Positions 8,887 through 17,494 of a DNA stretch of 49,688 bases are shown piece after piece. The DNA is taken from positions 1 through 49,688 of the forward strand of contig CAIQVS010000136.1 of the NCBI GenBank assembly GCA_903875345.1, written 5' to 3'. Below the pieces are notes generated by a model. The model saw only the letters and a list, made by a program, of their open reading frames with translations. It was not told the DNA's origin and made no database searches. The position numbers were made by a program, and so were the translations under genes. Positions within the stretch are counted from its first letter, which is position 1; every line of letters begins with the position of its first letter. This stretch comes from an uncultured Pseudomonadota bacterium (GTDB taxonomy: Bacteria > Pseudomonadota > Alphaproteobacteria > UBA9219).

Positions 8887-8973
8887 AATATCAGGGTCCT
8901 GATCTAAACGTATGGACGGCGATCATAAGATATGCCTTAACAGGCGTCCAGATATTGCTCATAGACATTAACC

Positions 8974-9747
8974 ATGACAACTGCGCCCATCATCATTTTT
9001 GTTCAACCGCAACTGGTCGAAAATATCGGCATGACGGCGCGCGCGATGATGAATTGCGGGCTGTCCGAACTGCGCATCGTCGATCCGCGCGATCCGTGGC
9101 CGCTGCATGAACCGTTGCGCGAACGCATGAACGCGGCATCCTCAGGCGCGGATGAGATTTTGAACAATGCAGGAATGTTCGCAACGGTCGAGGAGGCGAT
9201 TGCCGACCTGAATTACGTCTACGCCACGACCTCGCGGACACACGATATGGTGAACCGTATTTTTACCGCGCGCGCCGCCGCGCCGGACATGATCGAACGC
9301 GCGACCGACGGACAGAAGGTCGGCGTGATGTTCGGACGCGAACGCACCGGACTCATCAGCGATCACGTCGCGCTCGCCAACGCCCGCATCACCATTCCGC
9401 TTAATCCCGAATTCGCTTCGCTCAATCTCGCGCAAGCCGTTTTGCTCATCGGCTATGAATGGTATCAGGCCAAAGACACGACTGCGCCGCTGCGCCTTGC
9501 GACAGGCAAGAGCCGACCGGCAACGCATAAAGAATATTTCAACTTCTGGAATCGGCTGGAATCTGAACTGGAGAAGAACGGTTTCTTTGTCGCCGAGGAT
9601 ATGCGTCCGGTGATGACGCGTAGTTTGCAGAACATGCTGCAACGCGCCGAGATGACCGAGCAGGAAATCCGCACATGGCACGGCGTCGTTTCGGCGCTGC
9701 TCGGCGTGCCGCGCCGCAACCAAATGAAAAAGACCGAGGGCGCATGA
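8974..9747 (+). CDS. trmJ: tRNA (cytidine/uridine-2'-O-)-methyltransferase TrmJ
   Basis: SPOUT-class RNA methyltransferase of 257 aa that would 2'-O-methylate position 32 of the tRNA anticodon loop using SAM. The knot fold motifs are visible: FVQPQLVENIGMTARAM near the N-terminus, MFGRERTGLISDHV near 115-128, and IPLNPEFASLNLAQAV near 137-152. The C-terminal tail (QNMLQRAEMTEQEIRTWHG) matches TrmJ rather than other TrmH-like enzymes. It heads an operon; its stop overlaps the folB start by ATGA. Confidence 0.93.
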   Translation: MTTAPIIIFVQPQLVENIGMTARAMMNCGLSELRIVDPRDPWPLHEPLRERMNAASSGADEILNNAGMFATVEEAIADLNYVYATTSRTHDMVNRIFTARAAAPDMIERATDGQKVGVMFGRERTGLISDHVALANARITIPLNPEFASLNLAQAVLLIGYEWYQAKDTTAPLRLATGKSRPATHKEYFNFWNRLESELEKNGFFVAEDMRPVMTRSLQNMLQRAEMTEQEIRTWHGVVSALLGVPRRNQMKKTEGA

Positions 9748-10184
9748 CTAAATCCGTTGTCCAGAGAATGGAAATCACGGCGCAAAGCGCGGGCGATGTA
9801 ATCCGCGTTTTCCTCCGCGATTGCCGCGTCGATTTGTCCATCGGCATCTATCAGGCGGAGATGCAAAAGACGCAGCCGGTAATCGTCTCAGTCGAATTGG
9901 AGGCGGCGCTTCCGCACCGGTATCAGGATCGCGTCGAATCGAGGCTCGACCGCGTGATTGACTACGAGCAAATCTACAATTTCATTCAACAAGAACTGCC
10001 GCGCATGGGGCATGTCTATTTGCTTGAAACGCTCGCCGAGCAGGTTATCGAATACTGTTTCCGCGACATTCGTGTGCGCAAGGCGCGGGTGCGGCTTGAG
10101 AAAATCGAAGTGTTTTCATCCGCCGCCGGTGCGGGCATCGAGATCACGCGCAACCGTCCAGCCGAAGGCGCATCGCCGTCATGA
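9744..10184 (+). CDS. folB: Dihydroneopterin aldolase-like protein
   Basis: Predicted FolB-type enzyme (146 aa) of folate biosynthesis, converting dihydroneopterin to hydroxymethyl-dihydropterin. The T-fold pattern is seen in FLRDCRVDLSIGIYQAEMQKTQPV and DRVIDYEQIYNFI, with the catalytic-site LLETLAEQVIEYCF after it. The ATG at 9744 overlaps the trmJ stop, indicating translational coupling. An upstream in-frame ATG at 9675 lies inside trmJ and is unlikely. The 3' end overlaps the next gene by four bases. A family relative of epimerase or oxidase type cannot be excluded from sequence alone. Confidence 0.88.
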   Translation: MTKSVVQRMEITAQSAGDVIRVFLRDCRVDLSIGIYQAEMQKTQPVIVSVELEAALPHRYQDRVESRLDRVIDYEQIYNFIQQELPRMGHVYLLETLAEQVIEYCFRDIRVRKARVRLEKIEVFSSAAGAGIEITRNRPAEGASPS

Positions 10185-10906
10185 CGCATTGGGCGCTGAT
10201 AACCGGCGCGGCGCGGCGCATTGGGCGGGTCACGGCCTTGGCTCTGGCGGAGGCCGGATGGAATATCGTCATCCATTACAAGACCTCGCGCGCCGAGGCC
10301 GAACAGCTTGCCGAAGATATCAAAGCCAAAGGGCGCAACGCGTATTTGGTCGCAGCGGATTTGGCCGATGCTGAATCGGCGAGTCATTTGATCCCACGCC
10401 TTGTAGCCGAGCTTGGTTCCCTTGCGGCGCTTATCAATAACGCCAGCCTGTTCGAACCGGACGCGCGCGATCCGGACGGCGCGCGGCATCAGACGATGAA
10501 CGTCGCCGCCCCACGTTTGTTGAGCAAGGCTTTGTATTCCGCAGCGGCGGGCACCCACGGCACCCTGCCCGTCATCGTTAATCTTCTCGACGCCGATCCA
10601 TCCAAGCCCCATTTCGCGTCCTATAACCGCAGCAAAATTGCCTTGGCTGAAATGACGCGCGATTTAGCGCTGCGTTTTGCGCCCAAGGTTCGCGTCAACG
10701 GCGTCGCGCTCGGCGCTATCTTGCCAAGTCCGCGCGAATCGCCGGAGCATTTCTCCGCATTGGTCAAATCCTCGCCGCTCGCCTTACCCATCACGCCGGA
10801 GGCGGTCGCGTCAACGATCCGCTTCTTGCTCGAAAACAACGCGATCACGGGTGTGATTATTCCGGTCGACGGCGGCGCTCATTTTAAACGAGACCACTCG
10901 ACATGA
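10181..10906 (+). CDS. SDR oxidoreductase, pteridine-reductase/FolM-like
   Basis: Short-chain dehydrogenase of 241 aa. The N-terminal nucleotide-binding motif is TGAARRIG (residues 8-15), the TGX3RXG variant that marks NADPH-dependent pteridine reductases such as PTR1 and FolM. It continues with NNAS at about 87-90 and the catalytic Tyr and Lys in YNRSKIAL (about 148-155). Its direct overlap with folB supports a substrate such as dihydromonapterin or dihydrofolate. This is an inference from the motif and neighbour. It also overlaps the next gene by ATGA, so trmJ-folB-SDR-RHH form one operon. Confidence 0.85.
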   Translation: MTHWALITGAARRIGRVTALALAEAGWNIVIHYKTSRAEAEQLAEDIKAKGRNAYLVAADLADAESASHLIPRLVAELGSLAALINNASLFEPDARDPDGARHQTMNVAAPRLLSKALYSAAAGTHGTLPVIVNLLDADPSKPHFASYNRSKIALAEMTRDLALRFAPKVRVNGVALGAILPSPRESPEHFSALVKSSPLALPITPEAVASTIRFLLENNAITGVIIPVDGGAHFKRDHST

Positions 10907-11121
10907 TCTCGGTTCACAAACGCTCGATCCGCATCGCCGGTCACAACACCAGCCTGTCGCTGGAGCCGGAGTTTTGGGACGAGCTAAAACGCCTCGCCGC
11001 CGAACGTAATCTGTCGCTGAATGAGTTGGTCGGCTCTATCGACAAAACGCGCAAAGGTAATCTGTCGAGCACATTGAGGGTTTTTGTCCTGAACGAATTG
11101 CGCAGTCGTTTATCGCGGTGA
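10903..11121 (+). CDS. Ribbon-helix-helix domain protein (RHH_4 type)
   Basis: A 72-aa protein matching the small alphaproteobacterial RHH family: a beta strand in KRSIRIAGHNTSLSLEPEFW, then helices LKRLAAERNLSLNELVGSID and SSTLRVFVLNELRS. Proteins of this type are usually dimeric DNA binders, though for this subfamily the target is unknown. It ends the trmJ-folB-SDR operon through a four-base overlap. No toxin gene follows, so it is not a recognisable antitoxin. It is convergent with cheR, 28 bp away. Confidence 0.85.
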   Translation: MISVHKRSIRIAGHNTSLSLEPEFWDELKRLAAERNLSLNELVGSIDKTRKGNLSSTLRVFVLNELRSRLSR

Positions 11122-11149
11122 AAATCTCTGGCAACCTGAAGCAAGAAAC

Positions 11150-11971
11150 TCAACTTCGGGCAGCATGAACATAAAGGCCGTGTTCTATTCCCATAGGCTT
11201 AAACTTGTCGGTCACGCCCAACACCGTCTCTGCTCCCCCTAGAAGCAGCACACCATCAGGCAACATAATCTTGCCGATGGCCTCCAGAACCTTCGCTTTT
11301 GTTGGCAAATCGAAATAGATGAGAACGTTGCGGCAGAAAACGATGTCGAAACTTCCATTAACACCAAGATCCTGCAGCAAATTTCCTTCACGAAACTGAA
11401 CCATGCTGCGGATATTTTCTTTGATTTGCCATCGGTCCGCTCCCTGCTGCTGAAAATATTTCATCAACAGGGCAATCGGCAATCCGCGCTGCACTTCAAA
11501 CTGCGTGTACACCCCGACTTTCGCCCGATCAACCATTTCGCGCGATAAATCCGTGCCGATTATCTCGACCCGCCAACCATGAAGCTTGGAAGCCTCCTCG
11601 GCGCAAATCATGGCCAGAGAATAGGCTTCTTGCCCACTGGAAGCGGCCGCCGACCAAATACGAATTTGCTTCGCTGCGGCGCGGGATTTCAAAAGTTCAG
11701 GTAAAAGAATTTTCTGAAAGGCCGTGAATGGTTTTTGATCACGAAAAAAGAAGGACTCATTAGTTGTCATCGCTTCGGTAATGTCGTTAAGAACTGTCTC
11801 ATCCCGCTTGTTACGAATGGACGCCGCCATGTCTTCCAGCGATTTCATATTATATTTACGAACAACCGGCATGAGTCGCGACTCAAGCAGATAGGCTTTC
11901 TCCGGAGTCAAAACGAGCCCGGAGCGTTGTTTTACAAGTGTTGCAAAAAGACCAAAATCTTCCGCTTTCAT
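11150..11971 (-). CDS. cheR: Chemotaxis protein methyltransferase CheR
   Basis: SAM-dependent methyltransferase (273 aa) that methylates glutamates on chemoreceptors during adaptation. It has the N-terminal helical domain (FGLFATLVKQRSGLVL) and the catalytic domain with TTNESFFFRD near 70-80, IRIWSAAASSGQEAYSL (SAM site) near 100-115, and FDIVFCRNVLIYFD near 205-220. It is the last gene of the che operon. Its start overlaps the cheB stop by four bases. Confidence 0.96.
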   Translation of the reverse strand: MKAEDFGLFATLVKQRSGLVLTPEKAYLLESRLMPVVRKYNMKSLEDMAASIRNKRDETVLNDITEAMTTNESFFFRDQKPFTAFQKILLPELLKSRAAAKQIRIWSAAASSGQEAYSLAMICAEEASKLHGWRVEIIGTDLSREMVDRAKVGVYTQFEVQRGLPIALLMKYFQQQGADRWQIKENIRSMVQFREGNLLQDLGVNGSFDIVFCRNVLIYFDLPTKAKVLEAIGKIMLPDGVLLLGGAETVLGVTDKFKPMGIEHGLYVHAARS

Positions 11972-13116
11972 AGGCCGGTTCCAGTCGCTGCTTTTTTGAC
12001 CGCAGCACCGATTGCGTTAAGCGGCAGAACCGCCGAACAGAGTCCGGCATTAGCAACGGCGCCCGGCATACCCCATACAACGCTCGTTGCTTCGTCCTGA
12101 GCGATCAGCCCCCCACCGGCCTCCACGATGCCTTGCGTCCCTTTAAGACCGTCCTGTCCCATGCCTGTAAGTATTACGGCCAGAATCTTGTTTCTGTATA
12201 TCTCCCCTAATGATCGCATCATCACATCAACGGCAGGGCGACAAAAATTCTCCGGTGGATCTTTTGTCAACTTGACAACACTGCCCTCTGGCTTGCGAAC
12301 AAAGGTCATATGAAAATCCCCCGGAGCGATATAGTAATGCCCCGGTTTCAGAACATCGTTGTCCTGAGCTTCTTTGCAAGACACTTCACATTGGCGCGCA
12401 ATATGTTCAGCGAGAATCGTCGTGAAGGACGGCGGCATGTGCTGCGTGATCACGACAGGTTGCGACAGGCTTGACCCCATCGTTTTGATAACTTCGAATA
12501 AGGCTTGAGGACCGCCGGTCGAAGACCCTATCGCAATAATCTCTGGCTTGAAGCAAGGCATCGAACGCAGAACGAGCTTCTTTTTTTCAACGGGAGCCTT
12601 CGGCCTGACAATGGGACGCGCGACCGCGCCCCCCATACGTACACCGCGACGACGCGCAAGATCGCCGAGGACGCGCACTTTCTCAACCAAATCACGACCA
12701 AACTCTTGGGCGCCTCCAAGATCATTATCTTTCAACGTTTGCGGTTTGGGAATATAATCGGTCGCTCCAAGCGACAAGGCTTTAAGACTGATCTCGGCAT
12801 TTTTGCTTGTCAGCGTTGACGCCATGATAATCTGCACGCCGGCGTCGATCGCTTTTAGCTGGGGAATGGCCGTTAGGCCGTCCATCACAGGCATTTCAAT
12901 ATCGAGAACGATGACGTCCACCGGTGTACGCCGCAAAGCGTCGATGGCGGCCTGACCATCCGCTGCCGTGGAGACAATCCTGAATCCACTTTGCGCCTCC
13001 AGCGCACGCCTGATCCAGCCACGGATGACAATCGAGTCATCGGCAATCATGACGCGACATGGCAAACCTGCCTCATTCTGCGTATCGACGCCCGACAAAG
13101 GGGTGGTAGCGCTCAT
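11968..13116 (-). CDS. cheB: Chemotaxis response regulator protein-glutamate methylesterase CheB
   Basis: Two-domain enzyme (382 aa) that demethylates and deamidates chemoreceptors when phosphorylated by CheA. The receiver domain spans residues 21-140 with phospho-acceptor Asp72 in IVLDIEMPVMDG. The methylesterase domain has the catalytic triad Ser199 (GSSTGG), His226 (TQHMPPS) and Asp322 (TGMGQDGLKG). It sits between cheY and cheR, the standard adaptation pair. Confidence 0.97.
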   Translation of the reverse strand: MSATTPLSGVDTQNEAGLPCRVMIADDSIVIRGWIRRALEAQSGFRIVSTAADGQAAIDALRRTPVDVIVLDIEMPVMDGLTAIPQLKAIDAGVQIIMASTLTSKNAEISLKALSLGATDYIPKPQTLKDNDLGGAQEFGRDLVEKVRVLGDLARRRGVRMGGAVARPIVRPKAPVEKKKLVLRSMPCFKPEIIAIGSSTGGPQALFEVIKTMGSSLSQPVVITQHMPPSFTTILAEHIARQCEVSCKEAQDNDVLKPGHYYIAPGDFHMTFVRKPEGSVVKLTKDPPENFCRPAVDVMMRSLGEIYRNKILAVILTGMGQDGLKGTQGIVEAGGGLIAQDEATSVVWGMPGAVANAGLCSAVLPLNAIGAAVKKAATGTGL

Positions 13117-13137
13117 ATCAATAGCCCAAAGGTTGCA

Positions 13138-13509
13138 TCAAGGATCAATCACGCCAAGCTGCTCTAGTTTTCCACGAACAATATCCGCATCAAAAGGCTT
13201 CATGATGTATTCATTCGCGCCGGCGCCTATGGCAACTTGGATATGCGACATGTCGTTCTCGGTCGTACAAAAAATAACAACCGGATTTTGTCCGTCCGGC
13301 AATTGCCGTAACGCTTGCAGGAACTCCAAGCCATTCATGACCGGCATGTTCCAATCAAGAAGAATAAACAATGGCAATTTATTTTTGCATGCCTCAAGGG
13401 CAATCTGGCCATTCTCGGCCTCCTCGCAGGAAAAGCTCAAGGCTTCCAGAATCTGACGAGCAACCTTACGAATAACCCGGCTATCATCGACAATCAGACA
13501 GGTTTTCAT
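13138..13509 (-). CDS. cheY: Chemotaxis response regulator CheY (che-operon copy)
   Basis: Single receiver domain, 123 aa. The acidic pocket is VDD at 7-9, phospho-acceptor Asp52 lies in LLDWNMPVMNG, and the switch Lys lies in IMKPF near 102. The DWNMP signature is typical of CheY proteins. It sits within cheA-cheW-cheY-cheB-cheR. A second CheY is encoded next to cheZ at 25969-26355, so this copy may act as a phosphate sink or serve a different output. Confidence 0.93.
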   Translation of the reverse strand: MKTCLIVDDSRVIRKVARQILEALSFSCEEAENGQIALEACKNKLPLFILLDWNMPVMNGLEFLQALRQLPDGQNPVVIFCTTENDMSHIQVAIGAGANEYIMKPFDADIVRGKLEQLGVIDP

Positions 13510-13535
13510 GTGAAAAAGATCCGGACAGGCTTGTT

Positions 13536-14033
13536 TTAGGCAAGATTACGACGATCCTGGCGAAGAAGCCTTGGAACATCGAGAACCACCAAAAGAGTAT
13601 CCTTTAAGCGGAAAATGCCATCTGAAACGTCCTGCCAGTGCGCATCAAGCGTTGAAGGGTTGCCCTCGTAATCCGCTTGCGGCAGTTTCATAACCTCCCC
13701 AACCCGATCGACAATCAAGCTGTAAAGCTCATCATTATGCTCGACAACCACGCTCATACCCGGCTCACCTGCAGGACGCGGAGGCAATCCGAGCCGGATA
13801 CGCATATCAATCGCCGTCACAATCCTTCCACGCAGATTAAGCGAACCCGCTACCTCCGATGGAGCAAGCGGCACGCTGGTGATGCGTTGCGGCCCGAGAA
13901 CATCTTGCACCTGAAGAACGGAGATGCCGAACAATTGTCCTGCGGTCACCATTGTTACATACATATGGTCAACGGACATAGCGTCCTTGGTCATATCTTT
14001 CGATGCCACTACAGTTGACAAACCTACGCTCAT
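13536..14033 (-). CDS. cheW: Chemotaxis coupling protein CheW
   Basis: Adaptor of 165 aa linking chemoreceptors to CheA. The CheW fold is seen in YVTMVTAGQLFGISVLQVQDVLG, VPLAPSEVAGSLNLRGRIV and VEHNDELYSLIVDRVGEVM. NLRGRIVTAIDMR is the usual conserved core. Its start overlaps the cheA stop by four bases. Confidence 0.95.
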   Translation of the reverse strand: MSVGLSTVVASKDMTKDAMSVDHMYVTMVTAGQLFGISVLQVQDVLGPQRITSVPLAPSEVAGSLNLRGRIVTAIDMRIRLGLPPRPAGEPGMSVVVEHNDELYSLIVDRVGEVMKLPQADYEGNPSTLDAHWQDVSDGIFRLKDTLLVVLDVPRLLRQDRRNLA

Positions 14034-16642
14034 GCCTGTCCTCCGTTTGATCTTGAGCTCTCAAGATTTTGATGCAGCGTTGCCAACAAAGCTTCGCGAT
14101 TGAATTTCGGGATATAATCATCGAACCCTGCTGTGCGCCCACGCTCAACATCCCGTGTTGTGGAATGCGACGACATCGCCACAATCGGCAGATGACTCCA
14201 CCTACCCCCCTTACGCACGGCGGTGACAAATTCGAAGCCGTTCATGCCGGGCATTTCAATATCGCTGACGATAGCGTCAAAATCCATACCCGCTTCCTGA
14301 AGCTTGAGCGCTTCGCTCGGACTTTCTACCGCCGTGACCTCATATCCCGCCACGGTTAGCAATGGCGTCAACAAGTTACGAAAGAAAGGACTGTCATCAA
14401 CCAGCAAGATGCGCCGCGCCTTCTGTTCACCAAAAGCACCGTCCGTTTCGACGTCAAACCAGTCCTGAAAAGCCTGAGCAAGGAAGTACGTCGCATCAAG
14501 TACATCCGTTGCCCGACCGGCAATAATCGATGTCCCCAAATAACCGGGCCGCCGCGAGGATAAATCCACATGAAGCTTTTCTTCAACAATATCGATGATT
14601 TCATCGACCATCAGCCCCATGTGTTTGTCCCGATCGGCAAAGACGAGGATTGGCTGCAACCCTTCCCTAGACTTGTCGGATTCAGCCCGCACATGAACCA
14701 AGGGCATCAACTTACCACGATACTGCATGACAGTTGAATCCCCTGAATACTCTATATTCTTCCAATCCACCTTCTCCAAACGGGCTATAAGCGCCAAGGG
14801 CACGGCTTTCGGCCCCTCATCTCCGGTACGGAAAAGCAGAAGAGACTGCCGATCATCACTGCGACTGAGGTTCGTTTGCGTCGCATGATGCGCCATCTCA
14901 TTGGCGGCATGAATTTCATCGGCATGCTGAACCAAGCCATTCACATCGAGGATCATCACCACGCTGCCGTCGCCCAAAATCGTGTTGCCGGAAAACACCC
15001 TGATATCCCGAAGAATTGGCGAAACAGGCTTGACGACAATTTCCTCGGTATCAAACACCTGATCGACAATAATGCCAAACGTCGTGCTGCCTGTCTGAAT
15101 AACGACAATAAAATGGCAACCATCCGTTCGGATATCGTCATCGCCAAGCTTGAGCGCCTTACGCATCGACACCAAAGGCAAAAGGCGGTTGCGCAAACGC
15201 AGAACGGGCGTTCCATTGATACGCTCGACGCGGTGCTCGCTCTCCGCCGATGCCTGCACAAGTTCAACAACGTTAATCTGGGGGATAGCAAAACGCTCAT
15301 TCTTGCATCCCACGATGAGCGCCGACACAATCGCCAACGTAAGCGGTATTTTGATAAAGAAACGGGAACCTTTTCCGCTGATTGAACGAAAATCAATCGT
15401 GCCGCCGATTTTTTCAATGTTCGTCTTCACGACATCCATACCAACGCCGCGGCCTGAAACCGAAGTCACCTCCGACGCCGTCGAAAATCCGGGCTTAAAA
15501 ATATATTGCATAATCTGCTGATCGGACATTGCGGCCAATTCAGCCTCGGTCGCCAACAGCTTTTCCAAAGCCTTGTTCCGAATCTTGTCGAGCGCCAGAC
15601 CACGCCCATCATCCGATATTTCGATGATAATGTGCCCGCCTTCGTGATAAGCGTTAAGGAGGACAACACCTATTTCAGGCTTTCCCGCCCTGATGCGTTC
15701 AGCGGGCAACTCGATGCCGTGATCGGCGGAATTTCGCACCATATGCGTGAGCGGATCCTTGATCAACTCTAGGACTTGCCGATCCAGCTCGGTTTCAGCG
15801 CCGATCATTTGCAAATCAATCTTTTTGCCCATTTCGTGCGACAAATCGCGGATGATACGCGGCAACTTCGCCCAAGCGCTGCCGATCGGTTGCATGCGCG
15901 TCTTCATCACGCCGTCCTGCAACTCTGATGTAACCTGATTGAGGCGCTGCAACGGCGTCGTGAAAGCGCTTTCTTTCTGGCTACGAAGAATTTGCAGCAA
16001 CTGATTGCGAGTCAGCACCAGCTCGCTGACCATCGTCATCAACGTTTCCAGAACATCGACGCTCACGCGTATCGACTGGTCGACAACCGAAGCGCCTCCC
16101 TTGGCGGCGTGATCATCAGCGGCAGGTTTTGCTTCCGTTACTGCCTTTGCGGCGACCGGAGCAGGCGCTACCGATGTATTGGGAACTGCGATCCGCTCTT
16201 CTGCTTCCGGAGCGCTTGGCATTGTAGCAGCTACATCTCCCGATGCCGCTGCCGGACCATCCACTTTGCCCGCAGCCATAGCATTAAGCGCGTCAATGAG
16301 GGCTTGATCGTTCCCTTCAGCTTCGGTCTCATGCTTTTCAAGATGAGCCAGCAATCCTTTAATCGTATCAATTGATCTCAGAATGAGGCTGACAGCATGG
16401 GGAGTAACCGGCAGTTCCCCGTCGCGGAATTTTCCCAACACGTTTTCCCCTGCATGCGCGACATGCTCAAGGCGCGGCAATCCCAGAAAGCCGCAGGTTC
16501 CCTTAATGGTATGAACCAGACGAAAAATATTGCCGAGAAGTCCGGGATCATTCGGGTTCTGTTCTAGCCTGACGAGCTCGATGTCGAGGGTTGCTATGTT
16601 TTCTGATGTTTCGGTCAGAAACTCGCGGAGAAGATCATCCAT
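14030..16642 (-). CDS. cheA: Chemotaxis histidine kinase CheA with C-terminal receiver domain
   Basis: Hybrid kinase of 870 aa. The N-terminal Hpt domain has phospho-acceptor His44 in LVHTIKGTCGF. An Ala/Pro-rich linker (about 115-185) follows. The dimerisation and catalytic domains show LVLTRNQLLQI, the N box MVRNSADHGIE, and the G boxes DDGRGL and SGRGVGMDVV. A CheW-like domain follows (about 440-575), then a second, weaker CheW-like stretch (about 600-725, VPLALIARLEKVDW and GLMVDEIIDIVEE). A receiver with Asp794 in IVSDIEMPGMNG closes the protein. It phosphorylates CheY and CheB. The fused receiver may act as an internal phosphate sink. It is the first gene of the che operon. Confidence 0.96.
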   Translation of the reverse strand: MDDLLREFLTETSENIATLDIELVRLEQNPNDPGLLGNIFRLVHTIKGTCGFLGLPRLEHVAHAGENVLGKFRDGELPVTPHAVSLILRSIDTIKGLLAHLEKHETEAEGNDQALIDALNAMAAGKVDGPAAASGDVAATMPSAPEAEERIAVPNTSVAPAPVAAKAVTEAKPAADDHAAKGGASVVDQSIRVSVDVLETLMTMVSELVLTRNQLLQILRSQKESAFTTPLQRLNQVTSELQDGVMKTRMQPIGSAWAKLPRIIRDLSHEMGKKIDLQMIGAETELDRQVLELIKDPLTHMVRNSADHGIELPAERIRAGKPEIGVVLLNAYHEGGHIIIEISDDGRGLALDKIRNKALEKLLATEAELAAMSDQQIMQYIFKPGFSTASEVTSVSGRGVGMDVVKTNIEKIGGTIDFRSISGKGSRFFIKIPLTLAIVSALIVGCKNERFAIPQINVVELVQASAESEHRVERINGTPVLRLRNRLLPLVSMRKALKLGDDDIRTDGCHFIVVIQTGSTTFGIIVDQVFDTEEIVVKPVSPILRDIRVFSGNTILGDGSVVMILDVNGLVQHADEIHAANEMAHHATQTNLSRSDDRQSLLLFRTGDEGPKAVPLALIARLEKVDWKNIEYSGDSTVMQYRGKLMPLVHVRAESDKSREGLQPILVFADRDKHMGLMVDEIIDIVEEKLHVDLSSRRPGYLGTSIIAGRATDVLDATYFLAQAFQDWFDVETDGAFGEQKARRILLVDDSPFFRNLLTPLLTVAGYEVTAVESPSEALKLQEAGMDFDAIVSDIEMPGMNGFEFVTAVRKGGRWSHLPIVAMSSHSTTRDVERGRTAGFDDYIPKFNREALLATLHQNLESSRSNGGQA

Positions 16643-16716
16643 GGAACTACCTCTGATGTCATTGCTTGGATTCGGCTGGTAGGGTTCGAACGCTCGCTAT
16701 AATGTACGCTCAATTC

Positions 16717-16731
16717 TTAATAATATCTTAG
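16717..16731 (-). promoter_or_regulatory. Near-consensus CtrA box upstream of cheA
   Basis: The plus strand reads TTAA-N7-TTAG, one mismatch from the CtrA consensus TTAA-N7-TTAA. It lies about 75 bp upstream of the cheA start and touches the chpT stop. The box is weak on its own. The adjacent exact box at chpT makes CtrA control plausible. Confidence 0.4.
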
Positions 16732-17384
16732 GCTCCAACGACCGCTTCTGCTCCCGACAGGTTTAAATCCACTCGATCGGCAACGGATTGATCATAAGTT
16801 AGATTGAGTTGGAAGTTTTCGGCCAAACGCCCGGTAATATAGGATTGTATCGTACGGGGCGTTAATTCATCGATCGGAACAGTCCCATCCAAGGCAGCCA
16901 GAAAAGAGGGGGACAATCGAGCGTTACGGCCAATAATTTCAAACCGACAGCAAGGTTGACCCTTATCAAGGGTGGAACGCAGAGAAACAACGCCGCCGTA
17001 AGCAAGAAGTTCTTCAGCCAGAACGACAAGGTTTAACATGACCTTCAGCAACCCCTTTCGCTCGGCTAAAGACGATTCGGGCTGATCCTCCGGCCAATGA
17101 AACAGAACCTTGCCTCCCGTCAAATATTGTTCGGCCACTTGCTTGACATCTTTAACCGCGAGATTCTCCTCGCTACCGGCGCGGCCATAGGCAATGCGAA
17201 ACAGGCGCAGCCGACGCGACGCATTGGTCGCGCTATCGCCAATCAGCTTCATGGCCTCATCAACGACAGATCCCCCAATATCCTCAATGAGTTCAACCCC
17301 ATTATTGATGGCGCTTACCGGACTAACCAGATCATGGCAGATTTTGGAGGCGAGAAGCTCCAGCACGCGCAAATCGATTTGCAT
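16728..17384 (-). CDS. chpT: Histidine phosphotransferase ChpT
   Basis: Phosphotransferase (218 aa) that in alphaproteobacteria relays phosphate from CckA to CtrA and CpdR. The phospho-acceptor is His17 in LLASKICHDLVSPVSAINNG, the diagnostic ChpT segment, followed by a degenerate ATPase-like C-terminal domain with no recognisable nucleotide-binding boxes. The ATG at 17384 is chosen because relatives start with this segment and a GAGGG lies shortly upstream. A TTG at 17450 would add 22 residues without family support. It precedes cheA on the same strand, with 85 bp between. An exact CtrA box lies upstream, suggesting feedback. Confidence 0.92.
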   Translation of the reverse strand: MQIDLRVLELLASKICHDLVSPVSAINNGVELIEDIGGSVVDEAMKLIGDSATNASRRLRLFRIAYGRAGSEENLAVKDVKQVAEQYLTGGKVLFHWPEDQPESSLAERKGLLKVMLNLVVLAEELLAYGGVVSLRSTLDKGQPCCRFEIIGRNARLSPSFLAALDGTVPIDELTPRTIQSYITGRLAENFQLNLTYDQSVADRVDLNLSGAEAVVGA

Positions 17385-17456
17385 GAACGCCCTCAATGCG
17401 TATGTCGCTTCACAAAAACGAGGATTTCCCATTGATTCATGTTTATGCAATAATTA

Positions 17457-17471
17457 TTAAAGGACGATTAA
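17457..17471 (+). promoter_or_regulatory. Exact CtrA box between chpT and nadK
   Basis: TTAA (17457-17460), seven bases, then TTAA (17468-17471), followed by C. This matches the full consensus TTAA-N7-TTAAC. It lies 73 bp upstream of the chpT start and 24 bp before nadK. A GATTC (GANTC, CcrM methylation) site is at 17434-17438. Binding is inferred. Confidence 0.7.
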
Positions 17472-17494
17472 CGGTTTAACGGCTTGGCTCAGAT

